A DNA stretch of 64,000 nucleotides from Bettongia penicillata ogilbyi (taxonomy: Eukaryota > Chordata > Mammalia > Diprotodontia > Potoroidae): the NCBI GenBank assembly GCA_023548195.1, contig JAJHZJ010000694.1, forward strand, positions 2,418,001-2,482,000, read 5' to 3'. Position numbers and translations under genes: made by a program. The notes under the pieces are model-generated. The model saw only the letters and a list, made by a program, of their open reading frames with translations, made no database searches and had not been told where the DNA came from. Positions 44,200-55,385 of the stretch are shown one piece after another; positions within the stretch are counted from its first letter, which is position 1; each line of letters opens with the position of its first letter.

Positions 44200-44680
44200 T
44201 TTAAAAGAACATAAGAATCTTTGTCAAAAGGTTAGCTGAGATCCACATAGGCTATATTTCCATCTGGCATGATCTATTCTGGATGAAGCCATACTGACTT
44301 TTGGTGATCAGTACCACCTTTTCCAGATGGTCCCAAAGTTTTCCTTTAATAATATATTCTAGAATTTTGCCAAAAACTAAATTCAAATTGACTGGTCTAT
44401 AGTTTGCATATACCCTTCTCCCTAACCCCCTCTTTTTAAAAATAGGCCATTTTCCCTTCTCCAGTCAGGCAACACCACTCCCAAGCTCCATCATCTTTCA
44501 GAGATATTAACAGTGACTCAGCAAACACATCTGGTAGTTTCTTTAATCCCTTGGGGTACAGGACATCTGTTTTATCTATGCCTGGTGACTCGGATCCATC
44601 AGGACTAGGTACTGGCACAGTTCTGTCAAGAATAAGTGCTATTAGACTAATTTAATCTGCTTACATAACGGAGTGTTAGC
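44200..44680 (-). mobile_element. L3/CR1-like LINE reverse transcriptase N-terminal region (antisense)
   Basis: Minus-strand frame 44436-44618 reads ESPGIDKTDVLYPKGLKKL, then DVFAESLLISLKDDGAWEWCC. This follows the CR1/L3 pattern SPGxDxIxPRVLKELADVIAxPL and GxVPxDW. Reading continues in a broken frame to about 44330 (complement of TTCTAGAATTTTGCC). It is dead: no catalytic palm motifs remain in this piece. Confidence 0.75.
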
Positions 44681-45407
44681 ACATTGAGGGAGAGTAGATA
44701 TAATCTATTTTGACATTTACAAGGTGTTTTAATCCTGCCTAAAATAAAATATACTCAGCAATTAACCACATTACGGACCATGCCATACAAATATTTGGTG
44801 GAGACGTAACTGGATGGGAGGCAATATTTAAAAGATGGGTACTCAGTGTCCTTGTATAGGTTTACTTTCCAGGCTCTCTCCCTCTGGATTTTCCCTTAAT
44901 TTTCTCTGTCCAAACACAGGTTGTCTCCCTCCCTCACTTATCTAGCCTAAGTCCAACCCCTGCCCTTCTCTTCTCTTTCCCTGAGACATCTGGAGACCCA
45001 GTTTGCGTTTCAGACATACTTGCTATTATTTTAGGTGGTGTTTAATGATTTGATTTGAAGAGCCTCCTCCAACAAGTCCTCACCCTTACCCCTGCTTGTA
45101 TTTTATGCAATTGAACTCATCCCTAGGACTCCTGGGTAACTGGGAATTATTTCTGGTGATTAAGTCTCCAAGAAAGAAGAGTGTTACTTGAATTCTGCCT
45201 GTTTCATAATATGTGTCATGATCATTCAATATTTAGCAGAAGTGCTGGGGCTAGTCCTTTTTAGAGGAAGATTTTGCTCAGTGAACTAACTTTGTTTCAG
45301 AGATTTTTCCTATGGAATGGGAGCCATTTCTCTGGGAGCCTCCCCAGTGGAAAACCAGGCAATCCGAGCAGTATTCATTTGGCTAAGTGAACCCCTTCAA
45401 AAATGCC
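44681..45407. other. No recognised feature
   Basis: Unique-looking DNA without a supported repeat or gene. Confidence 0.4.
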
Positions 45408-45625
45408 ATAGAAGCATAGAATGTTAGAGCTTAATAATGGAACTTAGAAATCATTTAGTCCAACCTCCTCATTTTGCAGATGAAGAAACTGAGACTTGAT
45501 GTGATTATGTAACTTATCCAAGGTTAACCAGCTCATGAGTGTCAGGGCTGAGACTTGAACCCAGATTTCGTGACTGCCAATCTGAAATGTCATGATATGT
45601 TTCACCATGATTCTATGCAAACCTA
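45408..45625 (-). repeat. MIR3 (antisense)
   Basis: ATAGAATGTTAGAGCTTAAT, TAGTCCAACCTCCTCATTTT, GCAGATGAAGAAACTGAGAC, GACTTGAACCCAGATTTC. Confidence 0.85.
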
Positions 45626-45719
45626 ACCTGGTGAAAACAGATGTGTCTATTTCTTTCATCATATACCAGAAGTAAATTGACATGTGCATTAATAGTAGGT
45701 CTCTTTACTAGTGGGATGG

Positions 45720-46345
45720 CCCTTAGATTTGATTTAGATAAAGGCATAGATGAAATGCTCATCAAATCTGCAGATAGCACAAAACTGGGCAGGGACAGCT
45801 AGCACAGTACATAATTGAATCAGGTTCCAAAAGAATCTTAAACAGGCTGAATCTAACAATATAGGATAAATGTAAAGTCTTGTACTTTGGTATCAAAATA
45901 CAAAAACATACAAAAAAATTCAATTTTACAAGTTTCTATGAGGTAAGGCATAAATTGATAGCAGTTATTCTGAAAAAAACATCTGGGGATTTTAATGGAC
46001 TGCAAGTTTAATATGAGTCAGCAGTGTGGTATGAAAGCCAAAATAGATAACATGATCTTAGGTTGCATAAAGAGGGCATAGCTTCCAGAAAAAGGGAATA
46101 TTCTGCACCCACCAAACCTCTTCTGCAGTATTGTATTCTGTTCTTGTCACTATGGTTTAAAGAGAACATTAATAAGCTGGAGAATTTCCAGAAGAGAACA
46201 ACTAACATGGTAAATGGTCTTGAACCCTTGTCATCTAAGGATTCTTTGGAATTGGGCTTGCTTAGTTGGAAAAGAGAAGACTCAGTGAGGGCATGAGAGC
46301 TGTATCTCAAGCATCTGAAGGGCTGTCATGTGAAGGAGACACTAG
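45720..46345 (+). mobile_element. L3/CR1-like LINE ORF2 C-terminal region (sense)
   Basis: The longest L3-like copy here. Order: CATCAAATCTGCAGATAGCA, GGATAAATGTAAAGTCTTGT, AAACATCTGGGGATTTTAAT, TTAGGTTGCATAAAGAGGGC, TATTGTATTCTGTTCTTGTC, AATAAGCTGGAGAATTTCCA, AAGGGCTGTCATGTGAAGGA. It ends about where the 38398-38740 copy begins, so the two cover adjacent parts of the family. Short frames on both strands (46063-46296 plus, 46008-46310 minus) are by-products of this copy, not genes. Confidence 0.85.
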
Positions 46346-46544
46346 ATTTGTTCTATAGGTAGATGTTGCTAGAAGAGCTTCCTCATGACATTTCAATTTT
46401 TCTGTTCTGCAGCCCTCCAGATCTTCAGATTTTTCCAAAGTATAAGCATATACCACTTTTTTCAGGGTAATGCCACAACTCTGAGAATAGACTATTCATG
46501 GATGATAAATTTCTATAGAAAATCAAATTGGCTATGTAAGCAGA

Positions 46545-46690
46545 GAATGAAAGTTATAAACAAAATTTCAGGGCAAGATTCAGAGATCAAAAACCAAGGG
46601 GGAAAGGGGTCAGGGATGGGACAGTTTGTGTTTGTGTGTGTGTGTGTGTGTGTGTGCTGGTACTAATTCACATCATTTCCTCTGCTTTTT
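46545..46690 (+). repeat. Unassigned repeat, copy 1 (inverted to 47085-47225)
   Basis: ACAAAATTTCAGGGCAAGAT, then TCAGAGATCAAAAACC, is the inverse of sequence at about 47165-47205 with few mismatches. A TG microsatellite interrupts it. Confidence 0.65.
46626..46656. repeat. (TG)n microsatellite
   Basis: A TG array of about 30 bp with one TTTG interruption. Confidence 0.95.
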
Positions 46691-46724
46691 TGCACAGTTC
46701 TATATGCTTAGTGACCTCGTTTAA

Positions 46725-46845
46725 ATGTGACTATAAGCTCCCTCAGGGCAGAAAATATATTTCTTCTTTAAAAAATTAATAGTCTTCTCCCAAAGCCCTT
46801 AATATGATATCATAACTATAAATAATGAATTAAGTTAACTTGAAC
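46725..46845 (+). repeat. L2 3' end-like (sense)
   Basis: TATAAGCTCCCTCAGGGCAG, CCCAAAGCCCTTAATATGAT. Weak. Confidence 0.5.
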
Positions 46846-47084
46846 TTTTGTTCATAACTCTGACTTTTCTAAAGTCATGTCAGAAGTAAGTCATCCCTAC
46901 AACTTGGGGTAAGAGTTAATACGCCTCCATGGTAGAATGGAAAACACAATGTTGGCCAATATTTACAGATCAACTGATATCAGAAGATTTGAGGATTCAT
47001 GCTCCTCCAGATGACTAATACCAACCAATGCCAAAGAATTACCGTCAAGGAGAAGCCTAAAAATATTTTTTGATGATGAAGAGA

Positions 47085-47225
47085 GTGGAAGTTGTGCAAT
47101 GTTCCTGAGTGAAATACGGAAATGATACCAAATAGTACAAGCACAGAAAAAGCAAGCAGTCCACCTGGCTTTGATCTCTGAATTTTGCCCTGAGATTTTG
47201 TTCTCCCAGAATAACATACTAATGT
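47085..47225 (-). repeat. Unassigned repeat, copy 2 (inverted to 46545-46690)
   Basis: Complement reads ACAAAATCTCAGGGCAAAAT, then TCAGAGATCAAAGCC, then a TTTGGTATCATTTCCGTA stretch like ACTAATTCACATCATTTCC in copy 1. Confidence 0.65.
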
Positions 47226-47514
47226 TGATTCTGTGATTATATCCTCAATCCAATTTTCTACAGCAAATTTTTGTCAGTGATGACTAATACTAAGTGATGG
47301 CATTATGCTAGTTGGCAAATGGAAGACAGATGAAGTTATCTTTCAAAATCAAATCTCCTTCTCAACTACCTCCTCCTGCAGGTCTTCAAGAACTGAAAAT
47401 AGATTTTGTCTTTCTGTGACCTGACAGCCACCTCTATTTTTAGGTTCCTATCCACTGGATTTGGACTACTTTTTCAATTTGGGTCATTTTTTAATCCTTT
47501 CTGCTTGCAATGTA
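47226..47514. other. No recognised feature
   Basis: Unique-looking DNA with nothing I can assign. Confidence 0.4.
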
Positions 47515-47750
47515 GCCTCCAAGGCAAGGTTTGCAAATGCCTTAGTCTAAAAGGGCCAGGGTATCCCATGGCAGTCTGTCTCTAGTCATCCTGATGACTA
47601 TCTGGCCACTGGATCCAGATGGCTCTAGAGGAGAAAGTGAGGCTGGTGACCTGCACAGCCCTCCCTCACTCAAATCAAAATCAACTGCAAGTCATATCAC
47701 CATTTACCTAATGTCATAGTCCTCTTTGAAAATGAAGGACAAACACACAA
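47515..47750 (+). repeat. RTE-tailed SINE
   Basis: GCAAATGCCTTAGTCTAAAA, CACTGGATCCAGATGGCTCT, GGTGACCTGCACAGCCCTCC, tail CTAATGTCATAGTCCTCTTT and GAAAATGAAGGACAAACACA. The tail differs from the LINE 3' end at only a few positions. Confidence 0.87.
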
Positions 47751-47754
47751 TCTA

Positions 47755-47875
47755 TACAGTATATGTATGTAATATGCAGACACATGTTCACATACATAGG
47801 TGGATACACTATGCATATACACATGTGCATAGATATTGTGCATATATTCTGTATGTGTATATATACATTTATTTT
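47755..47875. repeat. AT/CA-rich low-complexity sequence
   Basis: Degenerate TATGTATG, CACATGTGCAT and TATATATACAT motifs following the SINE tail. Confidence 0.75.
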
Positions 47876-47955
47876 CAAAATAAATAAGGTTTTCTTCTTT
47901 CCTTGTCTGGGAAGTATGTCAGTGAGTCTGGATTTAGGAAGAATTAAATATGTTA

Positions 47956-48208
47956 AGGGGCAGCTAGGGTACAGTGGCTAGAGCACTGTACTAGGAATCA
48001 GGAAGGTCTGAGTTCAAACTCAGCCTCACATCTGACCCTGGGGGAGTCATTTAACTCCTATTTTAACTTCTATATTAACTCAATTCCTCTTCCGTAAAAT
48101 GGGGACGCAGTGGAGTAGAAAATGACAAACCACACCAGGATCTTTGCCAAGAATGTCCATGGAGTCACGAAGAGTCAGACACAACTGAACAACATCAAGC
48201 GATGATGT
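47956..48208 (+). repeat. Marsupial CORE-SINE (sense), full length
   Basis: GGGGCAGCTAGGGTACAGTG, GTCTGAGTTCAAACTCAGCC, CCTCTTCCGTAAAATGGGGA, GAGTCAGACACAACTGAACA. Same family as 24828-25068. Confidence 0.9.
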
Positions 48209-48529
48209 AGTTTTCTCTGTCTCACCAGATGTACAAGTAGATAAGAAGTAAGTAGGTGTCTTGTGGTTGAATACTTCAGCTGAAATAGAAATGGAATGTT
48301 GCAGAAAACACTGTAGCCCATGTAAATTGGTCACTTTGTAGGGAGCTACCATGAGGCTCTGAAATCCAGAGCTGATTTATAAAAACACTAAATCCCTGGA
48401 ATGGATTCAGTAACTGAACCTCACTGAAAACTTTCCTAAAGGACTGGATAAGGGCTCCTTCTCATATGTCTCTAAGACTAAATCATGAACATATCAATGG
48501 TACAAATATGCCTGACACTCTTAAAAAAC
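48209..48529. other. No recognised feature
   Basis: Unique-looking DNA with nothing I can assign. Confidence 0.4.
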
Positions 48530-48860
48530 ACATTATTTCTATTAAGAAAAAACAACATTGTATCTGCCTGGAATACACTCATTCGTTCCCCTCAGAACCT
48601 TTTAAAAAAAAAACCAAAACTCAGGTTGGGTGCCATTTCTTCCAAGAAGTCCACTTTACCTTCTTTATTTTACTCAGAAAAATATTTATTTGTATATATG
48701 TTGTATCCCTTCCCTACCCCCATCCCCACCCCCAGTAGAATGTAATCTCCTTAAGCCTGTTAGAAAGACTGTCAGACTCTTCCAATTTTTTTCATATTAT
48801 CCCCAGCACAAAGCACAATATTTTGCATACAGTGACTGATATTATTGTTGAAGTGAATTA
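48530..48860 (+). repeat. L2 3' region (sense)
   Basis: TGCCTGGAATACACTCATTC, GGTTGGGTGCCATTTCTTCC, GTAGAATGTAATCTCCTTAA, CCCAGCACAAAGCACAATAT. Confidence 0.8.
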
Positions 48861-50144
48861 AAGCCAGACGGAACTTACAAAACATCCTATTTACAAATGA
48901 TCTATGCATACAAACAAGGTGGGGGTTGGGAGGTGGCAAGTTGGGAGCCTAGGAACAGCCTAGCTGGGAGTCTAGTCTTCTGTCTCTTGATTTAAAACAT
49001 TTGGTGAATGGTTGTTAACAAGTTGTAAGTGCCCAGAATTGCCTGCCCTACTCTAGGGCAGCAAAGTTGGCTTATTTTGTGGTCCTGGAGGCTAGCAGCT
49101 GTTACCAAAATGTTTGATAATAATGATAGCTAACATTTACACAATACTTTAAGTGTCTGCAAAGAACTTTACTAGTGCACCAACCTCTTTCTCACTCTGA
49201 GGCACACTATGAAAGGAGGAAGAGGCTGATCCTCTTAAAGTGGTCTTAGGCCATTCCATTACTCTGTGGTGGTGGAGATGTGCATTTTTTTAGAAGGAGA
49301 CTCAGGTGAAGTACCTTTGATTGTAGAGCAAGTTGGGTTATATGAATGGCTTCCACTGAATGTATGTGTTTCCATTCCCCACCCTTGTGTGTGTCCCTGG
49401 GGAAAGACTTGTGCATTGGGCTATACTGTAAGCTGCTTGAGATCTTAGATATATAATACACCGCAACTGGGCAATGATGGTAGTCACAAGATCAATGACA
49501 GCTAACTCTGACACTTATATGTATTCCTATGTTAGTGGCTGTGGGATGCTGACATTTTCTATTCCTCCTCCCCTCTTCCCCCTTTCTTGGAGTTCCAACT
49601 CTTGGACACCACTGCTTGGAAAGCCACTGAAGTTTTGGGACTACTGAGCTAAAAATCAGAATTCATTTTCCCATATAGCAGTAGTATAGATTTTAGTTTG
49701 GTATAGTTAAAATAGTACTAGATAGCATTTTGGGGTTTCAGGAGTGATCACCTCACTTTTAGAGGGACCCTGACAAGCCATAATTCACCCAGTGAGAGAG
49801 CATCTGGAGTAACTGACTTTTATCTGGTCCGCTTTAGTTTTCTGGGAGTTTGCTGCTTGGCTATGCTTTTATATCTCTAGTGCCAACATCATCTACTTGT
49901 TTTTACAAAAATGTTACTGGCTAAGTAAGCTGTCAGTCCACTTTGGACCAATAGTTTTACTTAATTGTTGTACTGCTGTTAGTCTAATGATGATCAACAT
50001 TTCAACTAGCCAATTACAGAGGATGGTGGAGGATTTTCCAGATAGTCTCCCCTTCCTCTGCACTGCCAAAAGATTGCCTTAAGTAGTAGTCTGAAAATGT
50101 TAAGTGTCTCAGTGTTCCAAAAATGTTGGTGCAATAGCTGTTGA
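48861..50144. other. 1.3 kb mostly unassigned, one MIR fragment
   Basis: Only 49110-49225 (antisense MIR/CORE-SINE: GATAGCTAACATTTACACAA, CACACTATGAAAGGAGG) is recognised. The rest shows no repeat or gene. Confidence 0.45.
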
Positions 50145-50360
50145 GATATTTCATCAAGGTTTTTTTAAGTTAAATTTTATTTTTAATTAGCAAAAATGCA
50201 CTATTTCTCCCTCAATTTTTCATGAGAGAAAAAAAATCCTCTTAGAAAGGTGCACAGCCAAGCAAAACAGATTCCCTCATTGGCCATGTCAAAAAAAAAA
50301 CCCCAAAAATGTCACATTCTGCACTCTGAGTCCTTTATCCCTCTGTCAAGAAGTAGGTGA
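50145..50360 (-). mobile_element. Unnamed marsupial retroposon 3' segment (antisense)
   Basis: Complement carries CTCAGAGTGCAGAATG, GACATGGCCAATGAGGGAAT and TTTTGCTTGGCTGTGCA, then an A-rich end at about 50155-50190. Same family as 21545-21805. Confidence 0.6.
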
Positions 50361-50381
50361 CAGGAACAGGGAGAAGATTGC

Positions 50382-51250
50382 TATTCCACCATCTTGATTC
50401 TACTGTAGGAGCTCATATGGTGATGAGGTTTCTGGTTGCTATTTTCTTGAAGTGTGTTATCCCAGTATCTCAGGGACAATTCAGACTGGGGACTTACAAG
50501 CACTTTCAGTCCTTCCAAAGTGGTGTGATTGCTACCACTCTGATTTAAACTCTGCACATTCCTAAGATTAGGACCTGACCAACAGGCCTATGGGCTTGCC
50601 CCATTTGAAGTTGCAGTAGACTGTTGCTGGACTCAGCTGCTATTGACTAGCCAGAACAGTCTACTAGTTCTGAGTGACAGAATCAAAGGCTTCACTGTGG
50701 TCTGGGATTCCTTCTTGAATTTTTTTTTTCAGTTTTCAAACTGGCTGGAAGCTGAAACTGAGACCCAATGGATCATAGCACAGAGGAGATCCAAGCCGCG
50801 CAAATATCGCTTGTTTTTGTGCTTTCTGTGTACACAGCCTAGGGCCATGCCACTTTTCCTCCTGGAATTCCACTCCTAGATACAGATTCCCTGCTCAATC
50901 TTTCCTAAATTTATGACACAGAACTGAGTAATAAGTGACAGTGTCACTACTTAACATTTGCTTTTACATCCTACGCAAATTTAAGTTTCTTTTCACTTGG
51001 TCTAGTACTTCTTGTTTCTTTGATGTACAAGTGTCTCTCCATTCTGGAATGAACCATGAGAGGTGCTCCTGGACAAGATTCCTGCCCCAGTGTCCACAGA
51101 CCTCTCTTATCTTTGCCCTTGTATGAGTAGACTTGGAAAAATGGCGCACTGTGATTCATTTCCATGGATAACCCAATCAGGCTTTGGTCTGGGCAGGGGA
51201 GAGGAAAAGATTACCATACTATTTCTTGCTACTCCGCCATCTTAGTTTCA
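50382..51250 (-). mobile_element. L1/HAL1-type 5' end sequence (antisense), possibly two tandem units
   Basis: 51234-51245 (CCGCCATCTTAG) and 50386-50397 (CCACCATCTTGA) are both antisense forms of the AAGATGG start seen in the HAL1 5'UTR at 32848. Sequence just right of each is similar (50403-50440 and 51277-51314, spaced 874 bp). The region between could be one 5'UTR unit. No ORF1 is attached. The assignment to L1 is inferred from the 5'-end motif. Confidence 0.45.
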
Positions 51251-51543
51251 CCTCTTCATCAAATTCTCTTAAAGAACTGTGGGAGTTCACATGGTGCAAG
51301 GGCTTCTGGTTGGATACCAAGAAGCCCCAACAGAAGCAATGTTCTTGAGACATTATGGCTATGTCTGTGCTTCAGGTACAATAGGTTACATAGGCTTTTG
51401 TGAGGCAGCCTAGGCACCTATCACCTCCTATGATGTTGTTTCAATGGGGAAATGCATTCAAAGTTCCAAAGAAAACCCTTTCCGAACAAAATATGCTTAT
51501 AAAGCAGCAACCTCCTATACACAACTTCATAACTAGTAATGAG

Positions 51544-51628
51544 CAAATAAAGCATTTATTAAGCACTTATGATGGGCAAGGCAGGGAACTAATATTTTAA
51601 TGAGGGTACAACAATATGAAAGGTTTTC
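51544..51628 (-). repeat. L2 3' end (antisense), joined to CSD segment A
   Basis: AATAAAGCATTTATTAAGCA and CACTTATGATGGGCAAGGCA. Its internal side runs straight into cold-shock-domain sequence. Confidence 0.8.
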
Positions 51629-51990
51629 AGCTGCAAGTCAGATGGAAAGGTCCCATGGTCCTCACGGTCCAGCATCAAAGCGAATGATAATGATTGGTGT
51701 TTTATTTCATTTCCATTGATAAACTCACGTCAGTAACCTATGTTGAACCATTTGACAGCACCAAGGATTTGAGTAACAAGAGTTCTAATATCTTGGTCTT
51801 CAATTAATGTGGCTATAGCACCTGCAGGCTGCATCTCACATGTGTTGCTTCCCTGGATGATGACTGTGGGTTTTAGGCTTTGCTTCTCCAAAGCCTCTTG
51901 GGTTCAAGATCTTGAACTGTCTTTATCAGGGTCTGAGGAGAGGGTGGTCAAGTTGGTAGTGGTGGTTTGACTTGCCAGGTAACTGCTACC
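51629..51990 (-). pseudogene. Y-box/cold-shock-domain pseudogene segment A
   Basis: Minus-strand translation across 51661-51780 gives VTQILGAVKWFNIGY, stop, REFINGNEIKH. This aligns with the start of the Y-box protein cold-shock domain (pattern ATKVLGTVKWFNVRNGYG, then FINRNDTKED), a single-stranded nucleic-acid binding fold. The RNP1 motif GYGFI is damaged. Similarity stops after the 'NDTKE' position, so RNP2 (VFVH) is absent. Upstream on the minus strand, an Ala/Thr/Glu-Asp stretch (TLIEDQD) replaces the normal linker. It is related to segments B, C and D, and lies next to L2 in the same way as B and C. Confidence 0.7.
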
Positions 51991-52689
51991 CCCTCTCCCT
52001 CCAGGTACTTTGGTATCTCAGCTGGGCTGCCTGGCCTGCTCAGTGCATGGCAATTGGTCAGCTGTTGGTGGGGAGGTCTGGCATGGCTAGCATCTTATCC
52101 ACAAGAGTTGCTTCCTGGAATAATGGCTCTGAAGGTTGTTCTTTTAGTAGAACTGATGTTGTTTAAGAGATTCAGGGACTGCTCAAGGAATGAAGTACAG
52201 GAAAGGGTCATCTGGAACAAATTCATGGACTTAAGCATTCTTTAAGTCAAGGTGGCAAAGGTATATTGTAATACCAATATGGTGGGCAGAGCTCCTTAAG
52301 GAACTTGTAACTTAGTAGGAATGATGCTAAAGCTTATATGGGAAAAGTAGTAACAGGTATGCTAATTAGGTGATAATATACAACCTTAGTCATAGGCATC
52401 ATTTACTACTGAAAACCAGGGGAAGGGGTTGTGTTCTTGGTCTATGTCTATAGCAAGATAACTTTGAGAGTTGGTAGCTTGACCTCTGGATAATATACGA
52501 TAACTGTGGGAATCAATACATGACAATTCTATGGTTACAATATAGTCTTGTTTTTATAAGAGAATGTCTTCAAAGGTCAACTTGTTCTTGCAACAAGGAA
52601 AGATAGTTTGTCTTACTGGGGCCCATTCATGAATAATTGCTAGGCATGATGTCCTTGGGCTGGCGAGAAAACTGTCAGGGATAGTGTTT

Positions 52690-53040
52690 TGAGGTTAGGG
52701 AGAAATGTGATCTTGGAATTGGAGTCTGAGCACAGGCACCCCATAAGAAGCAGTGATCTGAGGTGTGCTGTACCTCCCAAGGCTACTGTGCTGGTCTTCC
52801 TGTTGGTAACAATTGGTCAATAGTTTTTGCTGGTGGGGATGAAGAAGGTGGGCCTCTTCTGTATAATGATTTCTCCTCTTAGTGATGGCTGTGGGAACTG
52901 ACCTAGAAATATGCCTGGTAGCTTGGAGGACATTGTCATTCCCAAGGCTTTTCATTCCCTGGACTATTTCCTTCAGGATCTGAGGGGAAATTGTTGTCAA
53001 GATGATGATGGTAATTTTTATTTTTGCTGGGTACATACTA
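52690..53040 (-). pseudogene. Segment E, possibly related to the CSD cluster
   Basis: Minus-strand frame 52695-53036 (113 codons) starts TTISPQILKEIVQG after a short lead and contains SLGNDNVLQ and AITKRRNHYTEE. Its DNA near 52990-53020 resembles the region upstream of the CSD in segment A (about 51930-51970), and GGGAATGACA near 52940 resembles segment C (about 60680). No cold-shock domain is present, and the basic RNHY patch only loosely recalls Y-box C-terminal tails. Tentative. Confidence 0.35.
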
Positions 53041-53249
53041 CCTCACGTCTCCCAGGGGCCTTGATACTTTAGCAACTGGGAGGTGGGAGATAAGGGAGAA
53101 ACCTACCTAGTCATAGTTTGAAACAAATTGATGAATCAAACTAAAATGGGAGGGAGAGTGGAAGTATATTTGTGAATGATCATCAAATGAAATGACATGG
53201 AAAACACTTCGCTATTAAAAGCTATTAAAATGTTATCTATTATTAGTAT

Positions 53250-53490
53250 TATCATAATAACAGCTGATATTTCTACCCCACACTTCAAGGTTTACAAAGC
53301 ACTTTACATATATTATCTCATTAAAGACTTGCAAACAATCTTGAGAAGTAAATGCTACAGATATTTTTTTCCCCATTTCATAGATGAGGAAACTGAAGCT
53401 TTGAGAAATTAAATGACTTTCCCTGATCACACAGCTAGTCTATATTAGAGGCAGAAAGTCTAGCTCTCTTTCCACTTTAAATTATTCTCT
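53250..53490 (-). repeat. CORE-SINE (antisense)
   Basis: CTTCAAGGTTTACAAAGCAC, TTTACATATATTATCTCATT, CATAGATGAGGAAACTGAAG, GATCACACAGCTAGTC. Confidence 0.85.
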
Positions 53491-54149
53491 CTCCCAGAGA
53501 CTGGAGTCCCTTATCCATTCACAGAATTGGCAGACTTCAGGGGAAAATAGGGTATGAATCCCTTCATCATTTTATTTCATAAGAACATTCCAGTTCTTGT
53601 CTGCAGACTAATCTCATTGGAGTGATAGACAAGTCAGATTGATGCTTTCTAGGGTAGGGATCTGGTTTCAAACACCAACTTCATCTGAAATAGATCATCA
53701 TAATAAGAATATCAATTTTTTTCAGCATATAGTTCATTTGTGTTCAAGAAAAATCAAGAGTTGGGGTTTTTGATCAAATATGAATTTTATAACATCTGGG
53801 TCTGGTTACACTATCTAAGCAAACTGAATTCTTTTCAAGGGGGAAAAAGTGTTTTAAATTTTCATTAAAATACCATAAAAAGTATTTGAGTATAGTGGTC
53901 CCTGTAAGATTCCTCCAGAGTCTTTGACCTATAGAATTCATGTAATACTGTTGGTCAGTTAACACTGCAACTTAAGTTTTTCTTTTAAAAAAAAAACCAA
54001 CACCTTTTCTTAACTTAATTTTTTTGCATTTTTCTCATGCACAGAACACTACTTTGGCTTCAGAAGGAGTGGTGAACAGGAGTTGGAAGACAAGAAAAGA
54101 TAAGACCAAAACTTAAGTAATTTGAAATTTAGGTAGTTTGTATATTAGG
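53491..54149. other. No recognised feature
   Basis: AT-rich unique DNA. The minus-strand frame at 53774-53965 is not protein-like. Confidence 0.4.
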
Positions 54150-54412
54150 CATTTTTGATCCAGAGTCTATGTATAGATTTCAAGGGTCCATAACTTGGAA
54201 GGAATAAAAATACATCTTTTTTTTAATTAGCTCTAATTGAAAGTGAGAATGTCTTTCAATTATGAATGTAGGCTATGTGCATATACACATAAAACATATA
54301 TATGTATGTATATGTATGTACATGTATATATGCATGTATATCTGCATCCATATCTCTATAGGCTTTCAGAGACTGCCAAAGGATCAAGGACACAAAAAAG
54401 GTTAAGAATCCA
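54150..54412 (-). mobile_element. hAT-Tip100-like element (MER91-like), antisense
   Basis: CAAGGGTCCATAACTTGG, ATTATGAATGTAGGC, then TTTCAGAGACTGCCAAAGGA and a terminal AAAAAGGTTAAGAATCC. A TATG-rich stretch (54292-54345) interrupts it. Relative of 4629-4815. Confidence 0.6.
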
Positions 54413-54984
54413 ATGTTTGGGAGTGACATCTCTCTGGGAAATACAGGCCCAAGAGGCCATAGGGAGTTTTGTCAAGTCAGGAGAGTTTTAATTTTTCCCA
54501 GTCAGCTGGAAAAAAAAAACCACCAACAACCCTGCTATCATGTGTCATGGTAGTCTATACCAGGAAAACCCACAGGCAGATCTAATTCTTCATTGGTTGC
54601 CTAGAGCTGTTCTGATGCCCTGTTAGATGAGGAACTAAACCCAACCACCACTTCTCTTCTTGGGTATTCCACAGCCCAAAAAGGATCTAGTGGGTTTGCC
54701 AGTGGCTTTTAAAATGACTAATTTCATAAATTAAAAAAAAAGTTAGTCCTTTTCAAGACATCCACAGCATAAGAGAACACTTCCATTTAGCACTATCAAG
54801 TTTCTTTTATTTTTACCTGGCACTGATTATTGTTTTGTACCCTGGAGGGAATTTAGGCAGAACCTCAGAAAAAAAATCTGCTTAATTTTTAAGGGTTGTG
54901 AAACAGTGGAAAGGAACACATTACTAAGAAAGGTGAAAGAACCCAGTTCTTTGGGGAATAGATGGTGTCAATTCCCCTTCTTAA
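54413..54984. other. No recognised feature
   Basis: Unique-looking DNA with short A runs and no supported feature. Confidence 0.4.
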
Positions 54985-55385
54985 CTGCTTGCAGAAGCAT
55001 AGTGGATAAAGAATCAGTGTTAGAGTCAAAAGGTCCTGGAGTCCTGTCTCTAACAGGTACTGGCCCTGTGATCCTGCACAAATCACTTAACCCATCTGTA
55101 CTCCAGGTAATATTGCCAGGGGTGAGAGGAACCTGTGACCTTGAGACCACATGTGACACTCCAGGTCCTCAAGTGTGGCCCTTTGACTGAATCCAAGTTT
55201 TCAGAACAAATCCTAAGAGGATTTGTTCTGCTAAGTTTGGATTCAGTCAAAAGATTGTACTCAAGGATCTAGAAGGCCACTTGTAGCCTCAAGGTCACAG
55301 GTTCCCCACCCCTGGCTAGATGTTATAGGAGTTGTTGGTCTGCATCGGTGAAGGAAATTAATATGCCAGGAGTTCTTTATACTAA
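54985..55385 (+). repeat. MIR-related SINE (sense), split by a MITE
   Basis: Left part 54985-55116 (GCATAGTGGATAAAGAATCA, GATCCTGCACAAATCACTTA), right part 55315-55385 (GGTCTGCATCGGTGAAGGAA, GCCAGGAGTTCTTTATAC). The 198-bp palindrome between them is a later insertion. Confidence 0.78.
55117..55314. mobile_element. Palindromic hAT-like MITE, complete
   Basis: 198 bp, folding back on itself almost end to end. It starts CAGGGGTGAGAGGAACCTG and ends CAGGTTCCCCACCCCTG. The inner arms GACTGAATCCAAGTTTTCAG and TTTGGATTCAGTC flank a centre near 55216. I see no clean 8-bp duplication. Relative of 33711-33857. It has no coding capacity, so it would have needed a transposase in trans. Confidence 0.88.
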
